The notes: generated by a model from the letters alone, not told the origin. 64,000 bases of DNA from Myxococcota bacterium (GCA_963169045.1 CAUJDF010000103.1:124001-188000), one strand, 5' to 3'. Positions 54,891 through 64,000 are shown, numbered from the stretch's first letter. Made by a program: numbers and translations.

Positions 54891-55580
54891 ATGCGCGAGG
54901 ATCCGAAGAAGCGCGTGGCCGAGCAGATCGCGTCGTCGCTGCGCGAGCGCATCCTCGGCGGGCGCCTCCCGCCCGGCGAGGCGCTGCCCTCCGAGCGCGA
55001 GCTGGCCGAGCAGTTCGAGGCGAACCGGTCGACGGTGCGCGAGGCGCTGCACCGGCTCGAGGCGGTCGGCCTCGTCGAGATGCGCCACGGCGGCGCGACC
55101 CGCGTCCGCGACTTCCTCGTGAGCGCCGGCCTGCACGTCCTGCCGTGGCTCATCGCGCCCGGCGGCCGCGTGGACGAGGCCTGGCTGCGCGACCTGCACG
55201 AGGTGCGCGCCATGTTCCTCTCGTTCTGCGCCGAGCAGGCCGCGCGCAAGGCGACGATCGACGACGTGGAGAAGCTCGAGGCGCTCGCGGCGCAACTCGC
55301 CGATCCCAAAGCGAAACCGGCGCAGCTCCAGCGCCTCGACTGGAGCTTCTTCGAGGCGCTCGTCGCCACCACGCAGAACCGCATCCTCACGCTGATCACG
55401 CACGTGGTGCACGACGTCTACGTGCAGCACGCGCCGCGCTTCGCCGCCATCTACGAGAAGGACGTCTTCGACGCGCGCCACCACGCGCACGCCGCCCTGG
55501 CCATCCGCCGGCGCGACGCCGCCGCCGCCGCCGCCGCCATGCGCCGCTACGCCGAGAGCGCGCTGCGGGGGCGCCCGTGA
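54891..55580 (+). CDS. GntR-family (FadR-type) transcriptional regulator
   Basis: The 229-residue protein has an N-terminal winged helix (ALPSERELAEQFEANRSTVREALHRLE, split by the usual turn; residues 8-72). An all-helical FCD-like ligand domain follows, with histidines in THVVHDVYVQHAP and DARHHAHAALA that may bind a metal and a small carboxylate. GGAGG lies 5 bp before the ATG. Two dyads upstream match its subfamily's operator, so it probably represses itself and the operon behind it. The stop overlaps the next gene (GTGA). Confidence 0.92.
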   Translation: MREDPKKRVAEQIASSLRERILGGRLPPGEALPSERELAEQFEANRSTVREALHRLEAVGLVEMRHGGATRVRDFLVSAGLHVLPWLIAPGGRVDEAWLRDLHEVRAMFLSFCAEQAARKATIDDVEKLEALAAQLADPKAKPAQLQRLDWSFFEALVATTQNRILTLITHVVHDVYVQHAPRFAAIYEKDVFDARHHAHAALAIRRRDAAAAAAAMRRYAESALRGRP

Positions 55581-56560
55581 ACGCCTTCCGCGGCGCCGCC
55601 GCGCGCGGGGGGCACGTCGAGAGCTACTTCCTGCGGGCGAACCACCCGGACCGACCGCTCGCGCTGTGGGCGAAGGCCACCGTGCTCTTCCCGCGCCGCG
55701 GGCCGCGCGTGCGCGAGAGCTGGTTCATCGTCTTCGACGGCGAGCGCGACCGCACCTTCGCCCACAAGGTCACCGCGCCGTTCACGCCAGCGTTCGCCAC
55801 CGCCGGCGGCCTCGACGCGCCCGGCGTCCGCTGGACGCTCGGCGCCCGCGGGGCGTGCCGCGGCACCATGGACGGCGAGGACGGCCACGCCGCCTGGGAT
55901 CTGGCCTGGGCGCGCGACGACGGCCCGATCGGCGAACCGCTGAGCATCTACCCGTCGCGCCTCCTGCTCGAGGGCCCCTTCCCGAAGTCGAAGCTCCTCA
56001 CGCCGCAGCCGGCGCTGACGTTCTCCGGTCACGTCGAGGCCTTCGGCGAGCGCCTCTCCGTCGACGGCTGGCGCGGCATGCAGGGTCACAACTGGGGCCG
56101 CGAGCACGCCTTCGAGTACGCGTGGGGCCAGTGTTTCTTCCCCGGCTCGCCGGCGACGTGGGTCGAGGGCTTCTCGGGGCGCATCAAGCTCGGCCCCGTC
56201 CTGTCGCCGCGCCTGAGCGCGCTCGTGGTGCAGCGCGGCGACCGCGCGCTGCGCTTCGACCGCATCTTCGACCCGTGGCGGCAGCGCGCCGAGGTCGGCG
56301 AGCGCACCTGGAGCGTGAGCCTGAGCGGGGCGGACGGGCGCGCCACGCTCGAGATGGACGCCGGCGGCCGTCCGATGGTGTGCCTCGGCTACGCCAACCC
56401 CGACGGCGCGCTCGCCTACTGCACCAACTCGAAGCTCGCCCGGACGCGGCTCGTCGTCGAGCCCGCCCGCGGCGCCCCGTTCACGCTCGAGAGCCCCCAC
56501 GGCGGCGCGCTGGAGATCCTCCGGCGCGAGCGCCCGGCGGACCTCGGGCGCGTCGTCTGA
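55577..56560 (+). CDS. CrtC/AttH-like lipocalin-fold protein
   Basis: The 327-residue protein starts at a GTG that overlaps the regulator's stop. It has no signal. The HNWGREHAFEYAWGQC motif (about 174-189) and the surrounding beta-strand pattern resemble hydroxyneurosporene-synthase/AttH-type double-lipocalin proteins that bind hydrophobic ligands. The motif aromatics and His are intact. It is the second gene of the GntR operon, whose last gene is a GMC oxidase, so it may hydrate, bind or carry the lipid or isoprenoid that the oxidase uses. Family assignment is tentative. Confidence 0.6.
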   Translation: MNAFRGAAARGGHVESYFLRANHPDRPLALWAKATVLFPRRGPRVRESWFIVFDGERDRTFAHKVTAPFTPAFATAGGLDAPGVRWTLGARGACRGTMDGEDGHAAWDLAWARDDGPIGEPLSIYPSRLLLEGPFPKSKLLTPQPALTFSGHVEAFGERLSVDGWRGMQGHNWGREHAFEYAWGQCFFPGSPATWVEGFSGRIKLGPVLSPRLSALVVQRGDRALRFDRIFDPWRQRAEVGERTWSVSLSGADGRATLEMDAGGRPMVCLGYANPDGALAYCTNSKLARTRLVVEPARGAPFTLESPHGGALEILRRERPADLGRVV

Positions 56561-56575
56561 CCGGAGGCGAGAGTC

Positions 56576-57061
56576 ATGCGCGTCGGCTTCGTCGAGACCA
56601 TGCGCGGCACCCTGCGGGACACCGCCGCCGAGCACCCCGTCGAGTTCACCCTCCGCGCCGAGGCGGCCGGCTGGCGGGCCTTCCTGCGCGACGGCGCCAC
56701 CCGGACGCGCGGCGTCGTGCGCGCCGCCCCCTGGGCCGCCTGCGCCGCCTGCGAGGGCACGCTCGTGATGTCGCTGCGCCCGGCGCGCATCGCCTACACG
56801 CTCACCTTCACCGCCGACGACGGCCGCCTCCTGACGCTCGCCGGGCAGAAGGACCCGTCGCCGCGCTCGCCGCTCGGCAGCATGACGACGCTGCCGATGA
56901 CGCTGACCGACGCCGACGGCGCCACGCTCGCGCGCGGCACTTTCTCGTTCGATCTCAAGGACCTGGGGCCGTTCGCCCTGTCGTGGCTGGGCGGCGGCCG
57001 CGCGGCGCGCGCGCTCGAGCGAAGCCGCGTCGCCGCCCTGCGCCGGGCGTACGAGCGATGA
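56576..57061 (+). CDS. GMC-oxidase-associated beta domain protein
   Basis: The 161-residue protein begins FVETMRGTL, followed by EFTLRAEAAGWRAFL and TLTFTADDGRLLTLAGQKDP. This resembles the extra domain fused to cholesterol-oxidase-like GMC enzymes (F-x-E-x-M-x-G start); here it is a free protein directly before a GMC enzyme. GGAGGCGAG precedes the ATG, and its stop overlaps the next start (ATGA). It is probably a partner that shapes the active site or membrane contact of that oxidase. Confidence 0.6.
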   Translation: MRVGFVETMRGTLRDTAAEHPVEFTLRAEAAGWRAFLRDGATRTRGVVRAAPWAACAACEGTLVMSLRPARIAYTLTFTADDGRLLTLAGQKDPSPRSPLGSMTTLPMTLTDADGATLARGTFSFDLKDLGPFALSWLGGGRAARALERSRVAALRRAYER

Positions 57062-58974
57062 GCGCGCTCTCGCCGGCGGAGCGCGCGCTGCTCGCGAGCC
57101 TGGCGCGGACGGCGCTGCCGGCCGGGCGCACGCTGCACGCCGCCGACGAGGTCACGGTCGACGCCGCCGCCGCCCTGCTCGGCCGCGCCGGGGCGCCCGC
57201 CGTCCGCGCCTGGGCCACCGGCGCCCGCGCCCTCGACGCGTGGTGCCGCGTACGCCACCTCTCCGCCTTCGCCGCGCTCCCGCCGGACCGCCGCCTGCGC
57301 GTGATGGAAGCCTGGCGCGACGGTCCCGGCACGCGCCTCGTGATGCGCGGCCTGCTCGCCCCGCTCAAGCTCGTCCACTTCGACTCGCCGCGCGCCTACG
57401 GGGCCCTGGAGTGCCGCTGGGCCGCCGAGTCTCCAGTCCGCGAGGAGCCCCAGCGCTGGCAGCAACAGATCGTCGACGGCGGCGCCCTCGACGGCGCCGG
57501 GCTCGAGTGCGACGTCGTCGTCGTCGGCAGCGGCGCCGGCGGCGCCCCCATCGCCCGCGAGCTGGCGGCGCGCGGCTTCGCCGTCCTGATCCTCGAAGAG
57601 GGCAAGTACTTCTCCCGCAAGGACTTTTCGGGTCGCCCGCTCGAGATGATGGCGCGCCTCTACCGCCGCGCCGGCCTCACGGCGACGCTCGGCAACCACG
57701 TCATCCCGGTCCCGGTGGGCAAGGGCGTCGGCGGGACGACGATGGTCAACGCCGGCACGTGCCTGCGCGCGCCGGACGAGGTGCTCGACGGTTGGCGTCG
57801 GGACTTCGGCGTCGACGTCGACGCGGCGGCGCTGGCCCCCTACTACGCGCGCGTCGAGGACACGCTGGGCGTCGCGCCGTCGAGCCCGGCCGCGCTCGGC
57901 CGGCCCGCCGTCGTCGTCGCGCGCGGCGCCGACCGCCTGGGCTGGTCCCACCACCCGCTGCCGCGCAACGCGCCCGGCTGCGACGGCCACGGGCTGTGCT
58001 GCTTCGGCTGCCCCACCGACGCCAAGCGGGGCACCAACGTCAGCTACGTGCCCGCCGCGCTGCGGGCCGGCGCCCAGCTCGTCACCGGCGTCCGCGTCGA
58101 GCGCGTGCTCACCGACGGCGATGCCGCCACCGGCGTCGAAGGCACCGCGCGCACCGCCGACGGCGCCCCGGTGCGTGTCACCGTCCGCGCCCGCGTGGTG
58201 GTGCTCGCGTGCGGCGCGCTCCACACGCCCGCCCTGCTGCTCCGCAGCGGCCTCGGGACGTCCTCCGGCCACCTCGGCCGCCACCTGTCGATCCACCCGG
58301 CCAGCGCCGCCTTCGGCCTCTTCGACGAGCGCATCGACGGCCACCTCGCCGTGCCCCAGGGCTACGCGGTCGACGAGTTCGCCCGCGACGGGATCATGTT
58401 CGAGGGCGCGAGCGCCCCGCCCGAGCTCCTCGCCGCGACGCTGCAGACGTTCGGCCCCGACTTCGTCGACGTCATGGAGCGCTACCGGCAGCTGCTCGGC
58501 TTCGGCTTCATGATCAAGGACGTGTCGCGCGGCCGCGTCCGCCTCGGCCGCGACGGCGCGCCCCTCATGACCTACTCGGTCGGCGAGGCCGACGTGCGCC
58601 AGCTGCGGCGGGGCATGGTGCTCCTCTGCCGGCTGATGTTCGCGGCCGGCGCGCGCGAGGTGTTCCCGGGGGTGGCCGGCTTCGAGCGCGTGCGCGGCGA
58701 GGCCGACGTCGACGCGCTGGCGAAGGCCCGCCTGCCCGCCCGCGCCTTCGACCTCAGCGCCTACCACCCGCTCGGCACGGCGCGCATGGGCCGCGACCCC
58801 GCCACCTCGGTCGTCGGCGCCAACCACGAGGTGCACGACGTCCTCAACCTCTACGTCGTCGACGGCAGCGCGGTCCCGACCTCCCTCGGGGTGAACCCGC
58901 AGATGACGATCATGGCGCTGTCGCTGCGAGCCGCCGACGCGGTCGCCCGCCGCCTGGAGCGCCTCGCCGCCTGA
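57058..58974 (+). CDS. GMC-family FAD oxidoreductase
   Basis: The 638-residue flavoenzyme has a helical N-terminal extension of about 145 residues. The FAD Rossmann motif VVGSGAGGAP (glycines at 157-162) follows. GKGVGGTTMVNAG holds the FAD ring and CCFGCPTDAKRGTNVSYVP includes several cysteines. The C-terminal active-site motif AYHPLGTARMG carries the catalytic His. The architecture matches long-chain alcohol or sterol oxidases. It is the last gene of the GntR operon. The substrate is probably a hydrophobic alcohol. Confidence 0.88.
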   Translation: MSALSPAERALLASLARTALPAGRTLHAADEVTVDAAAALLGRAGAPAVRAWATGARALDAWCRVRHLSAFAALPPDRRLRVMEAWRDGPGTRLVMRGLLAPLKLVHFDSPRAYGALECRWAAESPVREEPQRWQQQIVDGGALDGAGLECDVVVVGSGAGGAPIARELAARGFAVLILEEGKYFSRKDFSGRPLEMMARLYRRAGLTATLGNHVIPVPVGKGVGGTTMVNAGTCLRAPDEVLDGWRRDFGVDVDAAALAPYYARVEDTLGVAPSSPAALGRPAVVVARGADRLGWSHHPLPRNAPGCDGHGLCCFGCPTDAKRGTNVSYVPAALRAGAQLVTGVRVERVLTDGDAATGVEGTARTADGAPVRVTVRARVVVLACGALHTPALLLRSGLGTSSGHLGRHLSIHPASAAFGLFDERIDGHLAVPQGYAVDEFARDGIMFEGASAPPELLAATLQTFGPDFVDVMERYRQLLGFGFMIKDVSRGRVRLGRDGAPLMTYSVGEADVRQLRRGMVLLCRLMFAAGAREVFPGVAGFERVRGEADVDALAKARLPARAFDLSAYHPLGTARMGRDPATSVVGANHEVHDVLNLYVVDGSAVPTSLGVNPQMTIMALSLRAADAVARRLERLAA

Positions 58975-59011
58975 CGGCGCGGGTCCGCGCCTTGCACTCC
59001 GGCTCGGGGTG

Positions 59012-59452
59012 ATGGCCCCGGACGACCCCCACGGGCTGCGCCGCGTCGTCGACCGCTTCGAGATCGCGGTCGTGCTCGCGCTGCTGGTCCTTTTGGCAGT
59101 GCTCGTCCTGATCGCCACGGCGGAGGCCGTCGCCGCGCTGGTGCGCGCGCTCGCCGCGGGCCCGGCGCTCGCGCTGGGCGGCGACCGGCTGCTCGACCTC
59201 TTCGGCCTCGTCCTGCTGGTGCTGATGGGGCTCGAGCTGCTGTCCGCCCTGCGCGCCTACCTCGACTCGCACACGATCCACGTGGAGCTCGTCCTCGAGC
59301 TCGCGCTGGTGGCCGTCGCCCGGAAGGTCATCACCATCGACCTCGCCGGCCATCCCGCGCTCACGTGGCTCAGCGTCGCCGGCCTCGTCGTGGCGCTCGC
59401 GGCGGCCCTGGCGGTCGCGCGGCGCCTGCGCACCCGCGGAGATCCGACATGA
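59012..59452 (+). CDS. PsiE-like membrane protein
   Basis: The 146-residue protein has four transmembrane helices. The sequence resembles the phosphate-starvation-inducible PsiE family (DRFEIAVVLALLVLLAVLVL, VLLVLMGLELLSALRAYLDS, TIHVELVLELALVAVARKVI). Its stop overlaps the start of the P-type ATPase gene (ATGA). The coupling suggests a helper for that pump; this is inference. A GTG just before the ATG is an alternative start. Confidence 0.75.
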   Translation: MAPDDPHGLRRVVDRFEIAVVLALLVLLAVLVLIATAEAVAALVRALAAGPALALGGDRLLDLFGLVLLVLMGLELLSALRAYLDSHTIHVELVLELALVAVARKVITIDLAGHPALTWLSVAGLVVALAAALAVARRLRTRGDPT

Positions 59453-62187
59453 CCCCGTGGCACGCCCTGCCGCCCGAGGACGTACTCGCGCGCCTCGGGA
59501 CCACCGCCGACGGCCTCACCCCCGAGGAGGCCGCGCGCCGCCTCGCCGAGCACGGCCCGAACCGCCTGCCGCAGCGATCACGACACGGCGCGCTGCGCCT
59601 CCTGCGCCGCCAGGTCGAGAACCCGCTGGTCCTGTTGCTGCTCGGGGCCGCCGCGGTGGCGATCGCGCTCGGCAAGACGATCGACGGCGCGGTCGTCCTC
59701 GCCGTCGTCGTCCTCAACGCCGTCATCGGATTTGCCCAGGAGTTTCGGGCCGGTCGGGCCATCGAGGCCCTCGCGCGCATGGTGCCGCAGAATGCCACGG
59801 TCCTTCGAGCGGGCCGTCCCGACAGCCGCCCGGTCGACGAGCTGGTGCCCGGCGACGTCGTGCAGCTCGCGGCCGGCGACCGGGTGCCGGCGGACGTCCG
59901 CCTGCTGGCGGTGAAGGGCCTGCGCGTCGAGGAGGCCGCGCTCACGGGCGAGTCGGTGCCCGTCGACAAGGGCGTCGACCCCGTCGCGGCGGACGCGGTC
60001 GCCGGCGACCGGCTGTCGATGGCCTTCAGCGGGACGCTCGTCCGTCAGGGCACGGCGACCGGCGTCGTCGTGGCGACCGGCGGCGCCACGGAGCTCGGGC
60101 GCATCTCGCACATGCTCGAGACCACCACGGAGGTCGCCACCCCGCTCACCCGGGAGCTCGCCGACGTGGGCCGCGTGCTCACCCTCGGCGTGCTCGCCCT
60201 CGCCGTGGTGATGATCGCCGTCGGCACCTGGCGCTCGACGGAGACCGGCCTGCCCCTGGGCGAGGCGCTCGCCGACACCCTCACCTTCGCGGTGGCGATG
60301 GCCGTCGGCGCCATCCCCGAGGGCCTCCCCGCCGCCGTCACCATCGCGCTCGCCCTCGGCGTCCAGCGCATGGCCGCGCGGCGCGCCGTCGTCCGCCACC
60401 TGCCCGCCGTGGAGACCCTCGGCGGCACGACCGTCATCTGCACCGACAAGACCGGCACCCTGACCCGCAACGAGATGACCGCCTCCATGCTGCGCACGCC
60501 CGCCGGCGCCTACGAGGTGGAGGGCGTCGGCTATGCTCCGGACGGGGCCTTCCGGCAGCCCGGCGGCGCCCCCGTCCCGCCGCCCGACGACGTCGCCGAG
60601 CTCCTCTGGGCCGCCGCCCTCTGCAGCGACGCCGCCCTGACGCGCGAGGGCGGCGAGTGGCGCGTCGTCGGCGACCCGACCGAGGGCGCGCTCGTCGCCG
60701 CCGCCGAGAAGGCCGGCGTCCGCGTCGAGGAGATCCGCCGCGCGCACCGGCGCCTCGACGAGGTCCCGTTCGAGTCGGAGACGCGCCGCATGTTCACGCT
60801 CCACGGCGGTGGCGTCCTGCTCGTGAAGGGCGCGACCGAGCGCGTCGTCCCGCTCTGCGCCGGCGTCGACGCCGCCGCCGTCGAGGCCGACATGGAGGCG
60901 ATGGCGGCGAAGGGCGTCCGCGTCCTCGCCGTGGCGCGCAAGGACCTGCCCCCGGGCGCGCGTGCCATCGATCCCATTGATCTCGAAGGTGAATTCCGTC
61001 TGCTCGGCCTCGTGGGCCTGATCGATCCGCCCCGCCCCGAGGCCACCCTGGCGGTGGCCCACTGCCGCGCGGCGGGGATCGTGGTGAAGATGATCACCGG
61101 CGACCACCCGGGGACCGCGCGCGCCATCGGCGAGGCGCTCGGCCTCGGCAGCGGGCGCGCCGTCACCGGCGCCGAGCTCGGGCACGCCTCGCCCGTGGAG
61201 CTCCGCGCCCTCGCGCGCCGCGCCCACGTCTTCGCCCGGGTCGCCCCCGAGCACAAGCTGGCGCTCGTGCGGGCGTTGCAGGCCGAGGGCGCCACGGTGG
61301 CGATGACCGGCGACGGCGTGAACGACGCGCCCGCGCTGCAGCAGGCGGACATCGGCGTCGCCATGGGCATCACCGGCACCTCGGTGGCCAAGGAGGCCGC
61401 CGACATCGTGCTGACCGACGACAACTTCGCGAGCATCGCCGCCGCCGTCGAGGAGGGCCGCCGCGTCTACGACAACCTCGTGAAGGTGCTCGCCTTCGTG
61501 CTCCCGACGAACCTCGCCCTCGCGGCGATCCTGCTGGCGGCGGTCGCGTTCTTCCCGCACGACCGGGAGACGGGGCGCCTGCTGCTGGCCATGGCGCCCG
61601 TCCAGCTGCTCTGGATCAACCTGGTCTCGTCCGTGCTGCTGACGCTGCCGCTCGCCGCCGAGCGCGTGGAGCCCGACGCGATGGCGCGCCCGCCGCGGCC
61701 GCGCGAGGCGCCCATCCTCGATCGCGCGCTGGTCTGGCGGACCGCAGGCATCGGCCTCGTGATCGCCGGCGCCGCCGTCGGCCTCTTTCTCTGGGAGTAC
61801 CACCGCGAGGTCGCGGGCGGGGTGGCCGGCGACACGGCGCGGGCCGAGGCGCAGACGATGGCGGTGACGACGGTCATCGGCACGCAGATCGCCTGCATGC
61901 TGCACTGCCGGTCGCTGACGTCGCTGATGCCGAAGCTGGCGCCCGACGGCAACCGCGCCGTCGTCCTCGGCACGCTGGCCCTCGTCGCGCTGCAAGCGGC
62001 GTTCATCTACGCGCCGCCGCTCAACGCGCTCTTCGGGACGGCGCCGCTCGGCCTGCGCGACCTGGGCTTCGCGCTGGCCACGTCCGCGGCCAGCGTGCCG
62101 CTGATGGCGCTCGTGAAGTGGGCTTCGGGCGGGCGGCGCACGGGGCGGGCTGCCCCCCGGCTGCCGGAGGGCCTGCCGGTGCGGTGA
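59449..62187 (+). CDS. P-type cation ATPase (Ca2+/Mn2+-like, P2A)
   Basis: The 912-residue inner-membrane pump has a cation-ATPase N-terminal domain and the dephosphorylation loop TGES (166-169). The phosphorylation motif is DKTGT (Asp333), the nucleotide domain includes KGATERVVPLC, and the hinge is GDGVNDAPAL (from 621). Ten hydrophobic segments are expected, with ion-site helix motif IPEGLPAAVTIALALG, typical of Ca2+ and Mn2+ pumps. Helices with LLWINLVSSVLLTLPLAAE follow. Translation is coupled to the PsiE-like gene. The ion specificity is inferred from the PEGL motif. Confidence 0.9.
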   Translation: MTPWHALPPEDVLARLGTTADGLTPEEAARRLAEHGPNRLPQRSRHGALRLLRRQVENPLVLLLLGAAAVAIALGKTIDGAVVLAVVVLNAVIGFAQEFRAGRAIEALARMVPQNATVLRAGRPDSRPVDELVPGDVVQLAAGDRVPADVRLLAVKGLRVEEAALTGESVPVDKGVDPVAADAVAGDRLSMAFSGTLVRQGTATGVVVATGGATELGRISHMLETTTEVATPLTRELADVGRVLTLGVLALAVVMIAVGTWRSTETGLPLGEALADTLTFAVAMAVGAIPEGLPAAVTIALALGVQRMAARRAVVRHLPAVETLGGTTVICTDKTGTLTRNEMTASMLRTPAGAYEVEGVGYAPDGAFRQPGGAPVPPPDDVAELLWAAALCSDAALTREGGEWRVVGDPTEGALVAAAEKAGVRVEEIRRAHRRLDEVPFESETRRMFTLHGGGVLLVKGATERVVPLCAGVDAAAVEADMEAMAAKGVRVLAVARKDLPPGARAIDPIDLEGEFRLLGLVGLIDPPRPEATLAVAHCRAAGIVVKMITGDHPGTARAIGEALGLGSGRAVTGAELGHASPVELRALARRAHVFARVAPEHKLALVRALQAEGATVAMTGDGVNDAPALQQADIGVAMGITGTSVAKEAADIVLTDDNFASIAAAVEEGRRVYDNLVKVLAFVLPTNLALAAILLAAVAFFPHDRETGRLLLAMAPVQLLWINLVSSVLLTLPLAAERVEPDAMARPPRPREAPILDRALVWRTAGIGLVIAGAAVGLFLWEYHREVAGGVAGDTARAEAQTMAVTTVIGTQIACMLHCRSLTSLMPKLAPDGNRAVVLGTLALVALQAAFIYAPPLNALFGTAPLGLRDLGFALATSAASVPLMALVKWASGGRRTGRAAPRLPEGLPVR

Positions 62188-62190
62188 GCC

Positions 62191-63999
62191 TTACAGGCCG
62201 GCCTGACGGCGAGCCTGCTGAACGTGGTCGGAGAGGTCGCGCACGCGGGGACCGGCCTCGAGCGCCGTCGGCGAGAAGCCGGTGAAGTTCACCTGGCCCT
62301 GCCAGGACGCCGGCACGGTCGTGGTGCAGTTCCAGGAGCCCTGGCGGCCGTTGCAGGTCCACCCGCCGCTCGCCGGATTGCCCCAGGAGGTGGAGCTGCC
62401 CGTGCAGGTGTGGTTCACGCTGTGCGACACCGACCAGCTCGCGCTCAGCTCCGGATCGGAGATCGCGTTCCAGAAGTTGTCGGAGATGTCGAGCGTGCCC
62501 ACCACGTGCCAGCTGTCCACCTGCGGACCGGCGCCGTTGCCGTGGATGTTGCTGCCGCGGATGTGCGACTCGGGGTGCAGCGCGGTGCTGTACACCTCGA
62601 TGCCCTTGCCGTTGTTCAGCACGTTGCTCGACTCGATGATGAGCAGCTCCGGCGAGCGGATCTTCAGGCCCACCTCTTCGTTCGCGACGATGTCGCAGTT
62701 GCGGAAGGCCGGATCGAGGCCCCAGCGCGCCGGCGTCGACGTCGTGCGGTTGCCGCCGGGGTTGCCCTGCGGCACGGCGGGGCACTGGAACGGGTACTCG
62801 TGGAGATCCAGCGGGTTGCCCGTGATCTCGATGCCCTTCTTGTTCTTGGTGATCGTCGAGTCGAGGAACTCGAACTCCGAGCCGGCGAGGTCGATGCCGA
62901 TGGCGTAGCCCGACACGAGCGAGCGCACGAACTTCGAGGGCGCCGCCTCGCGGCCGACGATGCCCGAGCCCTGCCACTTCCCGCCCTCGGACAGGCCGCT
63001 GATCACCACGTCCTCGATCTCGACCGCCGCGCCCTTCTCGATCCAGATGGCGTTCTGGCTGGTGTTGACGTTGAGGCTCTTCGCGGCGTTCGGGGTGCTG
63101 CCTTCCTTGAAGGCGATGCCGATGCGCGCCTGCTCGACGAACACGTGCTCGAGGTGGTTGCTGCTGCCGTAGAGCTCGAGGCCCTGCCAGCCGTCCTTGA
63201 GCGCGGTGAAGACGACCGGGTGCTCGGCGGTGCCGACCGCCTGCAGGCGGCCCTTCACCCTCAGCGCCACGTTGCCGTAGGGCGCGCCGCCGCCCTGGTC
63301 GAGGAAGTTCCCCTGGACCGTCACGCCGGGCTTGATGGTCAGCGTGATGTTCTCGCCGATGGTCGTCGGCTCGAGCAGGACGATGTTGCAGGTCGACCAG
63401 GTCTCGTCCTTGTCGATGACCGTGTCGCCCTCGATGTAGCGGGTGCCCGCCTCGCAGGGCGCGTCGACGATGGGCCGGCGGCACTGGAAGTCGGTGCCGT
63501 CGCAGCTCGTGTCGACGCGGTACGTGCCCTTGCCCGGGTCGTCCCAGGAGCCGAACACGATCATGTACTTGCCGTCGCGCGGGATCTTCACGCCGGGCAG
63601 CTGCGCGCCGGCGGTGTCGCTCTCGTCGACGTAGGCGAGGCGCTCGCCGGGCTGGTCGCCGTTCATCGGGCCGTACAGGCCGATGATCATGTCGAGCGGC
63701 TTGCCGTTCAGCGAGGAGCCCTCGCCGCCGGTGGCGGAGACGTCGGCGTGGATGACCGCGTCGGCCTTCGCCTCGAAGGTGTAGCCGTAGACGCGGATGT
63801 CGGCGCGGAACGTGCCGGTGATCGTCGCCTTCAGGTCGATGTCGTCGATGATGTGCGCCTTGTCGGCGATGTCGGCCTTGCCGTCGGCGCCGTGCGCGAA
63901 GAACTCGTACTCGCCGCCCGTCGCGGCGCCGGCGCCGTCGCCGCCGTCCTCGCCGCCGCCGCACGCCGCCAGACCCGACGCCGCGAGCGCGGCCACCAC
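62191..63999 (-). CDS. Parallel beta-helix lipoprotein, 5' end at window edge
   Basis: The visible 602 residues include a lipoprotein-like Cys (LAASGLAACGGGE). A GTG at the very edge can serve as start, but the real start may lie outside the window. The N-terminal part has a pre-peptidase C-terminal-like domain (KYMIVFGSWDDPGKGTYRVD). The body is a right-handed beta helix of the pectate-lyase type (GIAFKEGS, AIWIEKGAAVEIEDVVISG, GLKIRSPELLIIESSNVLNN and others). Such helices bind or cleave polysaccharide or act as adhesins. No catalytic residues can be named. The stop is 3 bp from the convergent P-type ATPase stop. Confidence 0.8.
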   Translation of the reverse strand: MVAALAASGLAACGGGEDGGDGAGAATGGEYEFFAHGADGKADIADKAHIIDDIDLKATITGTFRADIRVYGYTFEAKADAVIHADVSATGGEGSSLNGKPLDMIIGLYGPMNGDQPGERLAYVDESDTAGAQLPGVKIPRDGKYMIVFGSWDDPGKGTYRVDTSCDGTDFQCRRPIVDAPCEAGTRYIEGDTVIDKDETWSTCNIVLLEPTTIGENITLTIKPGVTVQGNFLDQGGGAPYGNVALRVKGRLQAVGTAEHPVVFTALKDGWQGLELYGSSNHLEHVFVEQARIGIAFKEGSTPNAAKSLNVNTSQNAIWIEKGAAVEIEDVVISGLSEGGKWQGSGIVGREAAPSKFVRSLVSGYAIGIDLAGSEFEFLDSTITKNKKGIEITGNPLDLHEYPFQCPAVPQGNPGGNRTTSTPARWGLDPAFRNCDIVANEEVGLKIRSPELLIIESSNVLNNGKGIEVYSTALHPESHIRGSNIHGNGAGPQVDSWHVVGTLDISDNFWNAISDPELSASWSVSHSVNHTCTGSSTSWGNPASGGWTCNGRQGSWNCTTTVPASWQGQVNFTGFSPTALEAGPRVRDLSDHVQQARRQAGL

Positions 64000-64000
64000 C

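Overview
This 64 kb window is chromosomal DNA of very high G+C content. It reads like a myxobacterium or close relative (Myxococcota, former Deltaproteobacteria). The evidence is the number of predicted lipoproteins carrying Cys- and Asp-rich repeats, a very large RHS protein with MopE-type repeats, kelch propellers, a TPR-CHAT protein, a PAS/GAF sensor kinase, and many hypothetical secreted proteins. No rRNA, tRNA, CRISPR array, origin or intact mobile element was found. The taxonomic call is an inference from gene content.

Left part (1-23.3 kb): the 3' end of a propeller-like protein, a small zinc-ribbon protein, a divergent aldo/keto reductase and LysR regulator pair, two secreted proteins (one a propeller with a duplicated C-terminal domain, one a likely outer-membrane barrel), a 1404-residue Cys-rich/kelch lipoprotein, and a methyltransferase with a regulatory domain. 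Next come a SpoU-type RNA methylase, a diacylglycerol-kinase-like enzyme followed by an LPG-synthase-type membrane protein, and a lipoprotein cytochrome c translationally coupled to HemN. After two broken small genes there are a FadL-type porin, a TPR protein, an AlkD-like DNA-repair protein, a HupE/UreJ-like membrane protein and a CsgG/TolB-like protein.

Centre (23.4-34.1 kb): a 2974-residue lipoprotein that joins about 21 MopE-type motifs to a full RHS/YD shell and a 185-residue variable tail. It is followed by about 1.1 kb of decayed DNA holding a broken ISKra4-like transposase and 21-bp repeats that encode heptads.

34.2-41.3 kb: a three-gene cassette with a contractile-injection-system-type AAA ATPase (Afp15/Pvc15-like), a possible payload and a coupled small protein. 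A YfbK-like von Willebrand lipoprotein and a small lipoprotein follow.

41.3-51.3 kb: a long run of minus-strand genes. In transcription order these are a lipase-like lipoprotein, an arsenosugar-type peroxidase-like protein and ArsS, a PAS/GAF histidine kinase with a 3' frameshift, an ECF-like sigma factor, a zinc-motif membrane anti-sigma factor, and a TPR-CHAT protease lipoprotein. The last three form the most attractive candidate for an undescribed signalling system: a caspase-like protease encoded directly behind a sigma/anti-sigma pair.

Right part (51.3-64 kb): endonuclease V, a ferritin-like protein, a membrane protein fused to Sel1 repeats, and a FadR-type regulator whose upstream region holds two matching palindromic operators and which leads an operon ending in a GMC oxidoreductase. 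A PsiE-like membrane protein is coupled to a P-type ATPase, and a truncated parallel beta-helix lipoprotein ends the window.
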